A DNA stretch of 15,397 nt, taken from the NCBI GenBank assembly GCA_030691435.1, contig JAUYEK010000414.1, positions 1-15,397 of the forward strand, given 5' to 3'. The notes under the pieces are model-generated. The model saw only the letters and a program-made list of their open reading frames with translations. It made no database searches and was not told the origin of the DNA. The DNA comes from Sulfuricella sp. Its GTDB lineage: Bacteria; Pseudomonadota; Gammaproteobacteria; Burkholderiales; Sulfuricellaceae. Below, one piece after another: positions 6,906 through 14,647 of this stretch. The first letter of the stretch is position 1. Each line of letters begins with the position of its first letter. The position numbers were made by a program, and so were the translations under genes.

Positions 6906-8486
6906 GTGACACTTCAAAAACAACTCTTTCTGATGACTACGGTCACCGTTGCCGGCCTGCTGGCAGTCATCGTTGTCGTCGCCCTGAGCCTGGGTCGCCT
7001 GCAGCATCAGTTCGACGATTATCAGTCCAGGCAGATCCTGGACAAGAGCCTGATCGAAATCAAGGCCAGCGCCCTGGCGATGTCCCGGCTCGACCCGATC
7101 CTGCCCGATACCCGGGAAAAGCTGGCCCAGGCGGATGCGCATATCCGGGAGCTGGGTCAGATGATCGGCAGCCAGGCGGAGGGCGAAAAGATCAAATCAG
7201 TGCTGAATGCCTGGCAGGAATATGTGCGCGGTTTCGAGGGCGCGATCAAGATCGCCGCCGAAAGCCCGACCGATGCCCTGGTGATTCCGGATGCGTTGTA
7301 CAAGTCGCATCTCGAACCGATGGTGGCCGACCTGGACGGCATGGTCGTCGTCAACAAGGCGGAGGAAGTTCAATCCAGGCAGCGGATCAGGTCGGACATG
7401 ACCCGGATCCTGTGGGTGGTGCTGCTGCCGCTGGTTCTGGCCGGGCTGGTGGTGGCGGTGTTCCAGGTGATATTCGGTCGCCGCCTGAAACAGCGGGTGG
7501 AGGATATTACCGAGGTGGTGACCCATCTGCACCAGGGCGATCTGAGCCGTCGCCTGCCGGCCGCCAACAACGACGAAATCAGCGGCATGGCCAGGAACAT
7601 CAACGACTTCGTCGCCCGCTTCGAGGGCATCCTGCGCGACGTGCATGTGTCCGCCGACCAGACCAAGAAAACCGCGCATGGCATCAGCGACATGACCCAT
7701 GTGGTGACGTCCAATGCCAGGGAGCAGTCGGACAAGGTATTTCAGGTCAGCAATGCGATCGAGGAAATGGGCAATACCATCAACGAGATCGCCACCAATG
7801 CCGTGAACGCGGCAACGGCGGCCAACGAATCGCTGGAGCTGGTAAAGTCCGGCAACGACACCGGTCGCCAGACGATTGCCGCCCTCGGTCGCATCGATGA
7901 AACCGTCGCGGCCTCGGCGCAAAATATCGGCGAACTGGGCGCCTCGATCCAGCGCATCGCGGCGGTGAGCAACATGATCCGGGATATTGCCGAACAGACC
8001 AATCTGCTGGCGCTGAACGCCGCCATCGAGGCGGCGCGTGCCGGCGAACAGGGGCGCGGTTTTGCGGTGGTGGCCGACGAAGTGAGAAAGCTGTCGGAGC
8101 GCACCGCCGCTTCGACCGCCGATATCGCCAAGATCGTGCAGGTGATCCAGGCCGGCACCAGCCAGGCGGCGGAATCGATGGTGCGGGCCAAGAACGAGGT
8201 CAGCCAGGGGGTGAGCCTGGGCGAGAAGATGGGCCGGTTGCTGCAGGAGATCGACCGGTCGGTGCATATCGTCACCGACATGCTGCAGCAGATCGCGGTG
8301 GCGACCGAGGAGCAGTCGGCGGTGGGCACCGAGATCTCGGCCAATATTGAAACGGTGGCTAACATCACCGCTTCCACCGCCAATGACATCGAACGGGCGC
8401 GCAATGCCATGCTGGACCTGGCCAGCTCTTCCAGAACCCTGCACGAGGCGGTGGGACAGTTCAAGTTGGCCGGTGCTGGTGCCTAG
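6906..8486 (+). CDS. Methyl-accepting chemotaxis protein
   Basis: A transmembrane chemoreceptor of 526 residues that would signal to CheA/CheW. In order: a first membrane helix at about residues 6-30; a periplasmic, mostly helical sensor region of about 135 residues; a second membrane helix at about 168-191 ([19 protein letters not shown]); a HAMP linker at about 192-245; and a long coiled-coil signalling domain. The hairpin tip, [20 protein letters not shown] followed by [20 protein letters not shown], is canonical, with E363 and N366 near its turn. The start chosen is GTG 6906 (giving [10 protein letters not shown]); ATG 6933 is an alternative that would trim the basic N-terminal segment. 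The frame is open far upstream, but that part is antisense-like overlap with the glycosyltransferase and not protein. The ligand is unknown; the upstream Pho-type promoter raises phosphate taxis as a possibility. Confidence 0.93.
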   Translation: MTLQKQLFLMTTVTVAGLLAVIVVVALSLGRLQHQFDDYQSRQILDKSLIEIKASALAMSRLDPILPDTREKLAQADAHIRELGQMIGSQAEGEKIKSVLNAWQEYVRGFEGAIKIAAESPTDALVIPDALYKSHLEPMVADLDGMVVVNKAEEVQSRQRIRSDMTRILWVVLLPLVLAGLVVAVFQVIFGRRLKQRVEDITEVVTHLHQGDLSRRLPAANNDEISGMARNINDFVARFEGILRDVHVSADQTKKTAHGISDMTHVVTSNAREQSDKVFQVSNAIEEMGNTINEIATNAVNAATAANESLELVKSGNDTGRQTIAALGRIDETVAASAQNIGELGASIQRIAAVSNMIRDIAEQTNLLALNAAIEAARAGEQGRGFAVVADEVRKLSERTAASTADIAKIVQVIQAGTSQAAESMVRAKNEVSQGVSLGEKMGRLLQEIDRSVHIVTDMLQQIAVATEEQSAVGTEISANIETVANITASTANDIERARNAMLDLASSSRTLHEAVGQFKLAGAGA

Positions 8487-8515
8487 GGAACCAGGCTCTG
8501 CGTGGGGCGGTAAGC

Positions 8516-8546
8516 TGCTATAATCTGCCGGAATTCATTTCCGGAG
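8516..8546 (+). promoter_or_regulatory. Extended -10 promoter and leader hairpin of the PfkB kinase gene
   Basis: TGCTATAAT (8516-8524) is a perfect extended -10 element; no good -35 is seen. Just after it, CCGGAA (8528-8533), a TTCAT loop, and TTCCGG (8539-8544) form a perfect 6-bp stem in the very short leader. The right arm overlaps the ribosome binding site GGAG (8543-8546) of the kinase at 8553. The stem would compete with ribosome binding if it forms. Confidence 0.6.
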
Positions 8547-8552
8547 TAACCC

Positions 8553-9491
8553 ATGCGCACATTGATTTGCGGCTCTCTCGCCTACGACACCATCATGGTG
8601 TTTCACGACCATTTCAAGAACCACATCCTGCCCGAGCAGATCCACATCCTCAACGTCGCCTTCCTGGTGCCGGACATGCGGCGCGAGTACGGCGGCTGCG
8701 CCGGCAACATCGCCTACAACCTGGAGATGATCGGCGGCGAGCCGCAGATCATGGCGACCGTGGGCGACGATTTCCGGCCCTATGCGAAGCGGCTGGAGAA
8801 GCTCGGCCTGGCGCAGGAGCATGTGCGCAGCGTGCCCGAAACCTTCACGGCACAGGCCTTCATCACCACCGATCTGGCCGACAACCAGATCACCGCTTTT
8901 CACCCCGGCGCCATGAACTATTCCCATCGCAACCATATTGACGATGCGAAGAACATCGGCCTGGGCATCGTCGCGCCGGATGGTCGGGAAGGCATGCTGC
9001 AGCATGCCCGCGAGTTCCGCGAAGCGGGCATCCCGTTCGTGTTCGATCCCGGCCAGGGCCTGCCGATGTTCGACGGCGAGGAGTTGCTGAACTTCGTCGA
9101 TCTGGCGGATTACGTCGCCCTCAACGACTACGAGGCGCAGCTGTTGCAGGAGCGCACCGGGCAGAAAATCGAGCAGCTGGCGAAACTTGTCAAGGCGCTG
9201 ATTGTCACAAAGGGTGGGCAGGGCTCGGAGATTTATGCCGATGGTCAACGCCACGAAATCCCCTGCGTTAAAGCACCGGAGGTGGTCGATCCCACCGGCT
9301 GCGGCGATGCCTACCGGGCCGGCCTGTTGTACGGGATCGCTCGCGGCATGGATTGGCAGATGACCGGGCGGCTGGCTTCGCTGCTGGGCTCGGTCAAGAT
9401 CGCCAGCCGCGGCGGGCAGAACCACACGCTGGCGCGCGAAGAGCTGCACTCGCGTTTTAAGGAACACTTCGGAATGAACCTTGAGGGTTAA
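8553..9491 (+). CDS. PfkB-family sugar/nucleoside kinase, adenosine kinase-like
   Basis: A 312-residue ribokinase-superfamily kinase, the type annotated as adenosine kinase in betaproteobacteria. The substrate-binding glycine motif GGCAGN is at residues 47-52. The C-terminal signature is DPTGCGDAYRAGL with the catalytic base at D252 and the anion-hole glycines before it. ALIVTKGGQGS marks the ATP-site strand. No membrane segments. The start ATG 8553 follows GGAG (8543-8546). It is the first gene of a two-gene unit with slyB, only 3 nt downstream. Adenosine as substrate is inferred from family annotation; inosine/guanosine or a sugar cannot be excluded from sequence alone. Confidence 0.9.
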   Translation: MRTLICGSLAYDTIMVFHDHFKNHILPEQIHILNVAFLVPDMRREYGGCAGNIAYNLEMIGGEPQIMATVGDDFRPYAKRLEKLGLAQEHVRSVPETFTAQAFITTDLADNQITAFHPGAMNYSHRNHIDDAKNIGLGIVAPDGREGMLQHAREFREAGIPFVFDPGQGLPMFDGEELLNFVDLADYVALNDYEAQLLQERTGQKIEQLAKLVKALIVTKGGQGSEIYADGQRHEIPCVKAPEVVDPTGCGDAYRAGLLYGIARGMDWQMTGRLASLLGSVKIASRGGQNHTLAREELHSRFKEHFGMNLEG

Positions 9492-9494
9492 ACA

Positions 9495-9956
9495 ATGAAT
9501 ATTAGACTGGTGAAATTGATCGTGGCAGTGGCGGCATCTGTTGCGGTGCTCGGCGGCTGCGCATCGAGCATGTCGGGCGGGGCTTATAGCCGCGAGCAGG
9601 CACGTCAGGTGCAGGAAGTCAAAATGGGCGTGGTGGAAAGCGTGCGTCAGGTCAAGATCGAAGGCACCAAGAGCCCGGTCGGAGTCGGTGCGGGTGCAGT
9701 GATCGGCGGCATCGCCGGCAGCAATGTCGGCGGGGGCAAGGGCAGCACCGTCGGCACGATTCTGGGTGCCGTGGCCGGCGGCGTGGCAGGCTCCATGATC
9801 GAAGAGGGCGTGACAAGCAAGAATGGTCTGGAAATCACCGTCAAGCTGGACAATGGCCACATGATTGCCGTAACCCAGGAAGCCGATGAACAGTTCAGGG
9901 TCGGCGAGCGGATACGGGTATTGTCTGGCGGCGGCGTTACACGCGTCACTCACTGA
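9495..9956 (+). CDS. slyB: SlyB-like outer membrane lipoprotein with glycine zipper
   Basis: The 153-residue protein has a lipoprotein signal peptide with lipobox LGGC and lipidated cysteine C22. The mature part begins with a YSREQARQVQEVKMGVVESV segment that closely parallels E. coli SlyB (about 155 residues). A glycine-rich zipper follows at about residues 55-100 (GAGAVIGGIAGSNVGGG and GAVAGGVAGSMIE), and then a C-terminal domain of the 17-kDa surface antigen type. SlyB belongs to the PhoPQ regulon in enterobacteria and helps keep the outer membrane stable; neither point is shown by this sequence. The ribosome binding site is GAGGG (9483-9487), inside the end of the kinase gene. Confidence 0.88.
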   Translation: MNIRLVKLIVAVAASVAVLGGCASSMSGGAYSREQARQVQEVKMGVVESVRQVKIEGTKSPVGVGAGAVIGGIAGSNVGGGKGSTVGTILGAVAGGVAGSMIEEGVTSKNGLEITVKLDNGHMIAVTQEADEQFRVGERIRVLSGGGVTRVTH

Positions 9957-9965
9957 TGTTTAACC

Positions 9966-9988
9966 CCCTCCCCCATCAAGGGGGGGGG
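9966..9988 (+). terminator. Possible terminator hairpin after slyB
   Basis: The C-run 9966-9974 (with one T) and the G-run 9980-9988 can form a 9-bp stem with an ATCAA loop and one G-T pair. It starts 9 nt after the slyB stop. The downstream tract (CGTTGGGTTTG) is only moderately T-rich, so termination strength is uncertain. It separates slyB from the Pho-type promoter that follows. Confidence 0.45.
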
Positions 9989-10020
9989 CGTTGGGTTTGT
10001 TCAGTCTTTCTCCAGAGCTG

Positions 10021-10076
10021 TTGTCATATAAATGTCATTCCGCCGACATTTAGCCGTAACACATCTCGCTTATTGT
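10021..10076 (+). promoter_or_regulatory. Pho-box promoter of the olsB-like operon
   Basis: Four half-sites occur at exact 11-bp steps: TTGTCAT (10021-10027), ATGTCAT (10032-10038), CCGACAT (10043-10049) and CCGTAAC (10054-10060). The first two each match six of seven consensus positions (CTGTCAT). Exactly 10 bp after the last unit lies TATTGT (10071-10076), a 4/6 match to the -10 hexamer. The spacing is the hallmark of tandem PhoB sites. Ornithine lipid genes are known to be phosphate-starvation induced through PhoB in several bacteria (e.g. Sinorhizobium), which fits the gene 32 nt downstream. Confidence 0.7.
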
Positions 10077-10107
10077 TCCTCCATCCATCAACGGATAGGA
10101 GGGGCAA

Positions 10108-10875
10108 ATGCAATTACAACAGGTACAGACGCCAGGCAGCGCGGTATCAAAGAAGCTTTTTGTCTCTTACGCACAGTCGACGGATGAGGTGAAACAGGCG
10201 CAACGCCTGCGCTACCGGGTGTTTGCCGAGGAAATGGGGGCGCGCCTGTCGGGCGGCGAGGCCGGGCTGGACCAGGATATTTACGATCCGTTTTGCGAGC
10301 ATCTCCTGGTGCGCGACGGCGATACCGGCGAGGTGGTCGGCACCTACCGAATTCTCCCGCCGGATCAGGCAAAGAAAATTGGCGGGCTGTACTCGGCAAG
10401 CGAGTTCGATCTTACGCGCCTGCTGCATCTTTCCCCCAGCATGGTGGAGGTGGGGCGTTCCTGCGTACATCCCGATTACCGCACCGGTGCAGCCATCAGC
10501 CTGCTTTGGTCGGGGTTGGCGAAGTACATGCTTGGCCACGGCTACGAATACCTGATGGGCTGTGCCAGCGTAAGCATGGCCGATGGTGGACACGCCGCCG
10601 CCAGCCTTTATAATAATCTCAGAGTCGATAACATGAGCCCCATCGAGTTGCGCGTTTTCCCGCGTTGCGCGCTTCCCCTGGACAAGCTCAATCGCGAGTC
10701 TTCCGTGCCCGCCCCTCTTCCCCCGCTGCTCAAGGGGTACTTGCAAGCAGGCGCTTACATTTGCGGCGATCCCGCCTGGGATCCCGATTTCAATACTGCG
10801 GACTTTCTGGTGCTGTTGCCCATGTCCAAGGTGAACAGGCGATATGCACGACACTTCCTGGGGGCAGCCGCTTAA
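10108..10875 (+). CDS. olsB: OlsB-like N-acyltransferase (ornithine lipid synthesis)
   Basis: OlsB joins a 3-hydroxyacyl group from acyl-ACP to the alpha-amino group of ornithine, making lyso-ornithine lipid, the first step to a phosphorus-free membrane lipid. The 255-residue protein has the family marks of this GNAT branch: RLRYRVFAEEMGAR near residues 33-46, then FDLTRLL and VEVGRSCVHPDYRTG, the hallmark block, followed by LMGCASV. The family is also called hemolysin-like acyltransferase. The start ATG 10108 follows a very strong ribosome binding site (AGGAGGGG, 10097-10104). It is translationally overlapped by the next acyltransferase by 32 nt. The upstream four-unit Pho box suggests induction when phosphate is scarce. 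The amino-acid acceptor (ornithine rather than another) is from the family, not seen. Confidence 0.82.
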   Translation: MQLQQVQTPGSAVSKKLFVSYAQSTDEVKQAQRLRYRVFAEEMGARLSGGEAGLDQDIYDPFCEHLLVRDGDTGEVVGTYRILPPDQAKKIGGLYSASEFDLTRLLHLSPSMVEVGRSCVHPDYRTGAAISLLWSGLAKYMLGHGYEYLMGCASVSMADGGHAAASLYNNLRVDNMSPIELRVFPRCALPLDKLNRESSVPAPLPPLLKGYLQAGAYICGDPAWDPDFNTADFLVLLPMSKVNRRYARHFLGAAA

Positions 10876-11677
10876 GCGGAGCAACGGCATTCTGATCCGC
10901 ACCTTGCGGTTGGCGCAACTCGTCCTTCATCTGCTGGTGGGGGTGATCAAGGCGGCGCTGTTGCTTCCCCTGGTTGGCCGGGCCCGACGCACAGAGTTGA
11001 TCCGCCGCTGGTCGGTGCGCGTGCTCGCCATTCTCAACGTCAGGCTCAACGTCAAGGGCGAGGTGCCGGATATTTCAACGGCAGGCGTGATGTTCGTCTC
11101 CAACCATATTTCCTGGCTGGATATTTACCTGCTCGATGCGGTCTGCCCGGTGCGTTTTGTTGCCAAGGCCGAGGTGCGCGCCTGGCCGGTGGTCGGCTGG
11201 CTGGCGGTAAAGATTGGAACCTTGTTCATCGAGAGAGGGCGGCGCCATGACACGGCACGTGCCGGCCGGGAAGTGGTCGACGCCCTCAGGCAGGGTGATT
11301 GCGTGGCGGTGTTTCCCGAAGGGACCACCAGCAACGGCACATTGCTGCGGCCTTTTCATGCCTCCCTGCTGCAATCGGCAATCAACAGCGGAGCCCGGCT
11401 CTGGCCGGTGGCGATCCGCTACGTGCATCGCGACGGCACGGCAAATTTATCCCCGGCTTATGTGGATGACATGAGTTTCGGCACTTCCCTGTTCCGAATC
11501 TTGAATGAGCCGGATCTGGAGGCGGAAATTACCTACCTTGAACCGTTGCCGGTGCAGGGGCGCAGCCGGCGCGAACTGGCCGCGCTGGCGGAGCAGGCTA
11601 TTGCCAATGCGTTGAACCTGGCAGCGCCTGGCAGGAAACCTGATAAACCTGCCTATCCTCCAGCCGCACTGCCGTAA
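10844..11677 (+). CDS. PlsC-family O-acyltransferase, probable OlsA partner
   Basis: A 277-residue 1-acyl-glycerol-3-phosphate acyltransferase-family protein. The catalytic H-x4-D is H88/D93 in NHISWLD; the second motif is FIERGRR and the third FPEGTTS (E159, G160). A hydrophobic N-terminal segment (about residues 19-44) would anchor it to the inner membrane. The start ATG 10844 lies inside the olsB-like gene, 32 nt of overlap, which implies translational coupling. In that setting the best reading is OlsA, which adds the second acyl chain to lyso-ornithine lipid, but phosphatidate synthesis (PlsC proper) is a real alternative, and some OlsA proteins do both. Its last 80 nt overlap the 3' end of apaH on the other strand. 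Confidence 0.88.
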   Translation: MHDTSWGQPLKRSNGILIRTLRLAQLVLHLLVGVIKAALLLPLVGRARRTELIRRWSVRVLAILNVRLNVKGEVPDISTAGVMFVSNHISWLDIYLLDAVCPVRFVAKAEVRAWPVVGWLAVKIGTLFIERGRRHDTARAGREVVDALRQGDCVAVFPEGTTSNGTLLRPFHASLLQSAINSGARLWPVAIRYVHRDGTANLSPAYVDDMSFGTSLFRILNEPDLEAEITYLEPLPVQGRSRRELAALAEQAIANALNLAAPGRKPDKPAYPPAALP

Positions 11678-12425
11678 GGTCTCCCCCCCACAAACAGCCG
11701 GTATCCAGAGCCATCAGATTGCTGCGCACCTCCAGCCCCAGCGCCGACCAGTGGCCGAAGATGATCGTGGTATCCGCGCTTTTCCGGTTGGGGGCTTCAT
11801 ACCAGGGCAGATGGCCTGCCGGGAAAATCTCCGGCGGCCCCTTGTGGTCGAATTCCATTGCCCCTTCCGGGGTGCAGAAGCGCAGCCGCGTCATCGCGTT
11901 GGTGATCATGCGCAGCCGCGCTATCCCATGCAGGTTCTTGCTCCAGGCTTTGGGCTCGTTGCCGTACATGTGCTCGAAAAAATCGAGGTAATGCTTGCCG
12001 CGCAGTTCCTGCTCGACCTCGTGGGCGAGGGCGGCGGCTTTCTTCACCGACCATTGCGGCAGCAGGCCGGCATGGACCAGCGCATAGTCGTCCTCGGTAT
12101 AAAACAGGCGCTGGTGGCGCAGCCAGTCGAGCAGTTCGGCACGATCTGGCGCCGCCAGCACTTGAGCGATCGTATCCTTGCGATGCGGTTTGACGAAGCC
12201 GTAGGCGACCGCCAGCAGGTGCAGATCGTGGTTGCCGAGCACGACCACCGCCTTGTCGCCCAGCGACTTTGCCCAGCGGAGCGCCGCCAGCGAATCCGGC
12301 CCGCGGTTGACCAGATCGCCCACCAGCCACAGCCGGTCCCGCGCGGGATCGAAGTCGATCTTTTGCAGCAGTAGCTGCAGCGCCTGAAAGCAGCCTTGAA
12401 TGTCGCCGATGGCGTAAGTCGACAT
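11598..12425 (-). CDS. apaH: Symmetrical bis(5'-nucleosyl)-tetraphosphatase ApaH
   Basis: ApaH splits diadenosine tetraphosphate into two ADP, and in proteobacteria also removes Np4 caps from RNA. The 275-residue length is standard. Metal-site motifs of the calcineurin-like phosphoesterase fold are GDIQGC (residues 7-12, with Q10 where E. coli has histidine; as I recall a common variant in this family), GDLVNRG (36-42), GNHD (64-67), and VHAGLLPQW further on. The start is taken at the ATG complementary to 12423-12425, which gives MSTYAIGDIQGC; an upstream in-frame ATG would translate the heptamer repeat. There is no strong ribosome binding site. It is divergent from rep and convergent, overlapping, with the olsA-like gene. 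Confidence 0.95.
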   Translation of the reverse strand: MSTYAIGDIQGCFQALQLLLQKIDFDPARDRLWLVGDLVNRGPDSLAALRWAKSLGDKAVVVLGNHDLHLLAVAYGFVKPHRKDTIAQVLAAPDRAELLDWLRHQRLFYTEDDYALVHAGLLPQWSVKKAAALAHEVEQELRGKHYLDFFEHMYGNEPKAWSKNLHGIARLRMITNAMTRLRFCTPEGAMEFDHKGPPEIFPAGHLPWYEAPNRKSADTTIIFGHWSALGLEVRSNLMALDTGCLWGGDLTAVRLEDRQVYQVSCQALPGSTHWQ

Positions 12426-12430
12426 AGTTC

Positions 12431-12550
12431 CGAGTCCTGAGTGCTGAGTCCTGAGTGGGGTTGTGGCCATTTTACAGTGGGTCGCCTTGCCCATGTGTTA
12501 AAATCAGCGCCGGTGCTACTCAGCACTCAGCACTCAGGACTCAGCACTTA
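12431..12550. repeat. CTGAGTN heptamer inverted repeat between apaH and rep
   Basis: The left arm holds four 7-mers of the TGAGTNN type (12431-12458). The right arm holds four CTCAG-containing 7-mers (12517-12544) plus a partial copy that reaches the base before the rep start codon. Within the arms, 12440-12457 and 12531-12548 are perfect reverse complements over 18 bases. The 73-nt centre contains the likely promoters of both divergent genes: a TGTTAAAAT extended -10 for rep (12496-12504) and a TAAAAT on the other strand (12469-12474) for apaH. Each arm therefore becomes the 5' leader of one gene. Confidence 0.85.
12496..12504 (+). promoter_or_regulatory. Likely extended -10 of the rep promoter
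   Basis: TGTTAAAAT combines a TG dinucleotide with a 5/6 match to TATAAT. No -35 hexamer lies at 16-18 bp spacing. It is 46 nt before the chosen rep start and upstream of the right repeat arm. Confidence 0.4.
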
Positions 12551-14536
12551 ATGTTGTCCCATCTCAATGCCCCGCAGCGCGAAGCGGTGAAATATCTCGA
12601 CGGCCCCCTGCTGGTACTGGCCGGCGCAGGCAGCGGCAAGACCCGCGTGATTACCCACAAGATCGCCTACCTGATCGAGGAATGCGGCTATTCGCCCGCC
12701 CACATCGCGGCGATCACTTTCACCAACAAGGCGGCGCGCGAGATGTCCGAGCGCGCCGCCAAGCTGTTGCAGGGCAAGCCCAGCCGGGGGCTGACCGTCA
12801 CCACTTTCCATTCGCTGGGGATGCAGATATTGCGCAAGGATGCCGCGCACCTCGGCTACAAGCCGCGGTTCTCGATCTTCGACGCCACCGACGCCGCCCA
12901 GATCCTCAGCGACATCATCAAGACCACCGACAAGGGCGAGATTCGGGGCGTGCAGCAGCGTATCTCGCTATGGAAAAACTCGCTGGTATCGCCCGACCTG
13001 GCGCTGAACCAGTCCGAGAACGACCTCGAACACCATGCCGCAAAAACCTACCTGGCTTACCAGGACACCTTGCGCGCCTATCAGGCGGTGGACTTCGACG
13101 ACCTCATCCGCCTGCCGGTGGAGCTGTTCAGCACGGTTCCCGAAGCCCTCGAGAAATGGCGCAACAAGCTGCGCTACCTGCTGATCGACGAGTACCAGGA
13201 CACCAACGGCTGCCAGTACCAGCTGCTGCGGCAGCTGACCGGCAGCGGCGGGGCCTTCACCGCGGTGGGCGACGACGACCAGGCGATCTACGGCTGGCGT
13301 GGCGCGGACATCAAGAACCTGCACACCCTGCGCGAGGACTACGAGCGCCTGCACGTGGTCAAGCTGGAGCAGAACTACCGTTCCTGCATCCGCATCCTGC
13401 GCGTCGCCAACAGCCTGATCGCCAACAATACCAAGCTGTTCGAGAAGAAACTGTGGAGCGACCTCGGCCTCGGTGATCCGATCAACGTGCTGGCCGCCAA
13501 GGACGAGGAGCACGAGGCGGAGAGCGTAGTGATGCGGCTGCTGGCGCACAAGTTCGAGCATCGCACCCGCTTCGCCGATTACGCCATCCTGTATCGCGGC
13601 AACCATCAGGCGCGGGTGTTCGAGCAGCAGCTGCGCAACGAGCGCATCCCTTACCAACTGAGCGGCGGCAGCTCGTTTTTCGACAAGGCCGAGATCAAGG
13701 ATGTGATCGCCTACTTGCGCCTGCTGGCCAATAGCGACGACGACCCCGCTTTCATCCGAGCCGTCACCACGCCGAAAAAAGGCATCGGCGCGCAAACCCT
13801 GGAAAAGCTCGGCAACTACGCCGCGCAGCGCAACCAGAGCCTGTTCGCCGCCGCCTTCGAGGCCGGGGCGGAAAACCAGCTCGGCAGCAAGCAGTACCAT
13901 GCCCTGATGGAGTTCTGCCAGTTCATCAACAACCTGCAATTCCGCGCCGAACGGGAATCGGCCGCGACCATCATCGAGGATTTGCTCAAGGCGATCGGCT
14001 ACGAGACCCACCTGTTCGACAGCGAAGAGCCGCGCGCGGCGGAAAGCAAATGGAACAACGTGCGGGAATTCGTCGCCTGGCTATCGAAGAAGGGCGAGGA
14101 GGACGGCAAGAACATCATCGAACTGACCCAGACCATCGCCCTGATCAATATCCTGGATAACCGCGACAGCCAGGACCTCGATGCGGTGCGCCTGTCCACC
14201 CTGCATGCGGCGAAGGGGCTGGAGTATCCCCATGTATTCCTGGTCGGCGTGGAGGACGGCATCCTGCCGCACCGCGAATGCATCGACAACGGGCTGGTGG
14301 AGGAAGAGCGTCGCCTGATGTACGTCGGCATCACCCGCGCCCAGCGGGGCCTGACCCTGAGCTACTGCTCGAAGCGCAAGCGCGGTCGCGAATGGCAGGC
14401 CTGCGAGCCAAGCCGCTTCATCGCCGAACTGGCGCAGGACGACCTGCGCATCAGCGGACGGGAAAGCGCCCCGGAAGTGCAGAAATCGGAAGGCACGGCG
14501 CGGCTGGCGCAGTTGAAGGCGATGCTGAAAAAATAA
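12551..14536 (+). CDS. rep: ATP-dependent DNA helicase Rep (UvrD/Rep superfamily 1)
   Basis: A 3'-5' SF1A helicase that helps replication forks pass protein blocks. The 661 residues match Rep (about 670). Motifs in order: Q-motif NAPQREAV (6-13), Walker A AGAGSGKT with K30, Ia TFTNKAA, II LLIDEYQDTN (D213, E214), III VGDDDQAIYGWRGA, IV EQNYRS, V TLHAAKGLEYPHVFLVGVEDG and VI EERRLMYVGITRAQ. I chose ATG 12551 (MLSHLNAPQREAV), the family start; an ATG at 12455 would translate the heptamer repeat. The only ribosome-binding-like bases (AGGA, 12536-12539) lie within the repeat, about 11 nt upstream. Rep rather than UvrD or PcrA is supported by the motif wording and by the length lacking an extended C-terminal tail. 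Confidence 0.94.
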   Translation: MLSHLNAPQREAVKYLDGPLLVLAGAGSGKTRVITHKIAYLIEECGYSPAHIAAITFTNKAAREMSERAAKLLQGKPSRGLTVTTFHSLGMQILRKDAAHLGYKPRFSIFDATDAAQILSDIIKTTDKGEIRGVQQRISLWKNSLVSPDLALNQSENDLEHHAAKTYLAYQDTLRAYQAVDFDDLIRLPVELFSTVPEALEKWRNKLRYLLIDEYQDTNGCQYQLLRQLTGSGGAFTAVGDDDQAIYGWRGADIKNLHTLREDYERLHVVKLEQNYRSCIRILRVANSLIANNTKLFEKKLWSDLGLGDPINVLAAKDEEHEAESVVMRLLAHKFEHRTRFADYAILYRGNHQARVFEQQLRNERIPYQLSGGSSFFDKAEIKDVIAYLRLLANSDDDPAFIRAVTTPKKGIGAQTLEKLGNYAAQRNQSLFAAAFEAGAENQLGSKQYHALMEFCQFINNLQFRAERESAATIIEDLLKAIGYETHLFDSEEPRAAESKWNNVREFVAWLSKKGEEDGKNIIELTQTIALINILDNRDSQDLDAVRLSTLHAAKGLEYPHVFLVGVEDGILPHRECIDNGLVEEERRLMYVGITRAQRGLTLSYCSKRKRGREWQACEPSRFIAELAQDDLRISGRESAPEVQKSEGTARLAQLKAMLKK

Positions 14537-14540
14537 GGTG

Positions 14541-14608
14541 TCGGGAATCGGGAGGGGAGGGTTCAGGGATGAATCGCCACTCTCCTGCAGCTTCAGCGTT
14601 GAAACGCT
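14541..14608. repeat. Short CGGGAAT-type repeat and weak hairpin after rep
   Basis: Just after the rep stop are TCGGGAA (14541-14547), TCGGGAG (14548-14554) and GGGAGGG (14555-14561), again a 7-nt step but with no inverted partner. Further on, AGCGTT (14595-14600) and AACGCT (14603-14608) can pair with a very small loop. Neither is a clear terminator, though the two convergent genes meet here. Confidence 0.4.
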
Positions 14609-14647
14609 ATGGGAATGGCTGAATGGCCCGCTCTGAACCGCATCCCA

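Noticed and set aside
7197..8444. 415-codon open frame on the - strand opposite the chemoreceptor
   Set aside because: Shadow of the conserved signalling domain; histidine- and glycine-rich translation without motifs.
8535..9953. 472-codon open frame on the - strand across the kinase and slyB
   Set aside because: It spans two well-supported genes and their gap, has biased composition and no recognisable domain.
11719..12374. Open frames on the + strand opposite apaH
   Set aside because: Shadows of apaH; no motifs and no ribosome binding sites.
12396..12401. ApaH judged inactive because GDIQGC has Q for H in the first metal motif
   Set aside because: From memory, GD(I/L)QGC is common in ApaH of beta- and gammaproteobacteria and the other metal motifs are intact.
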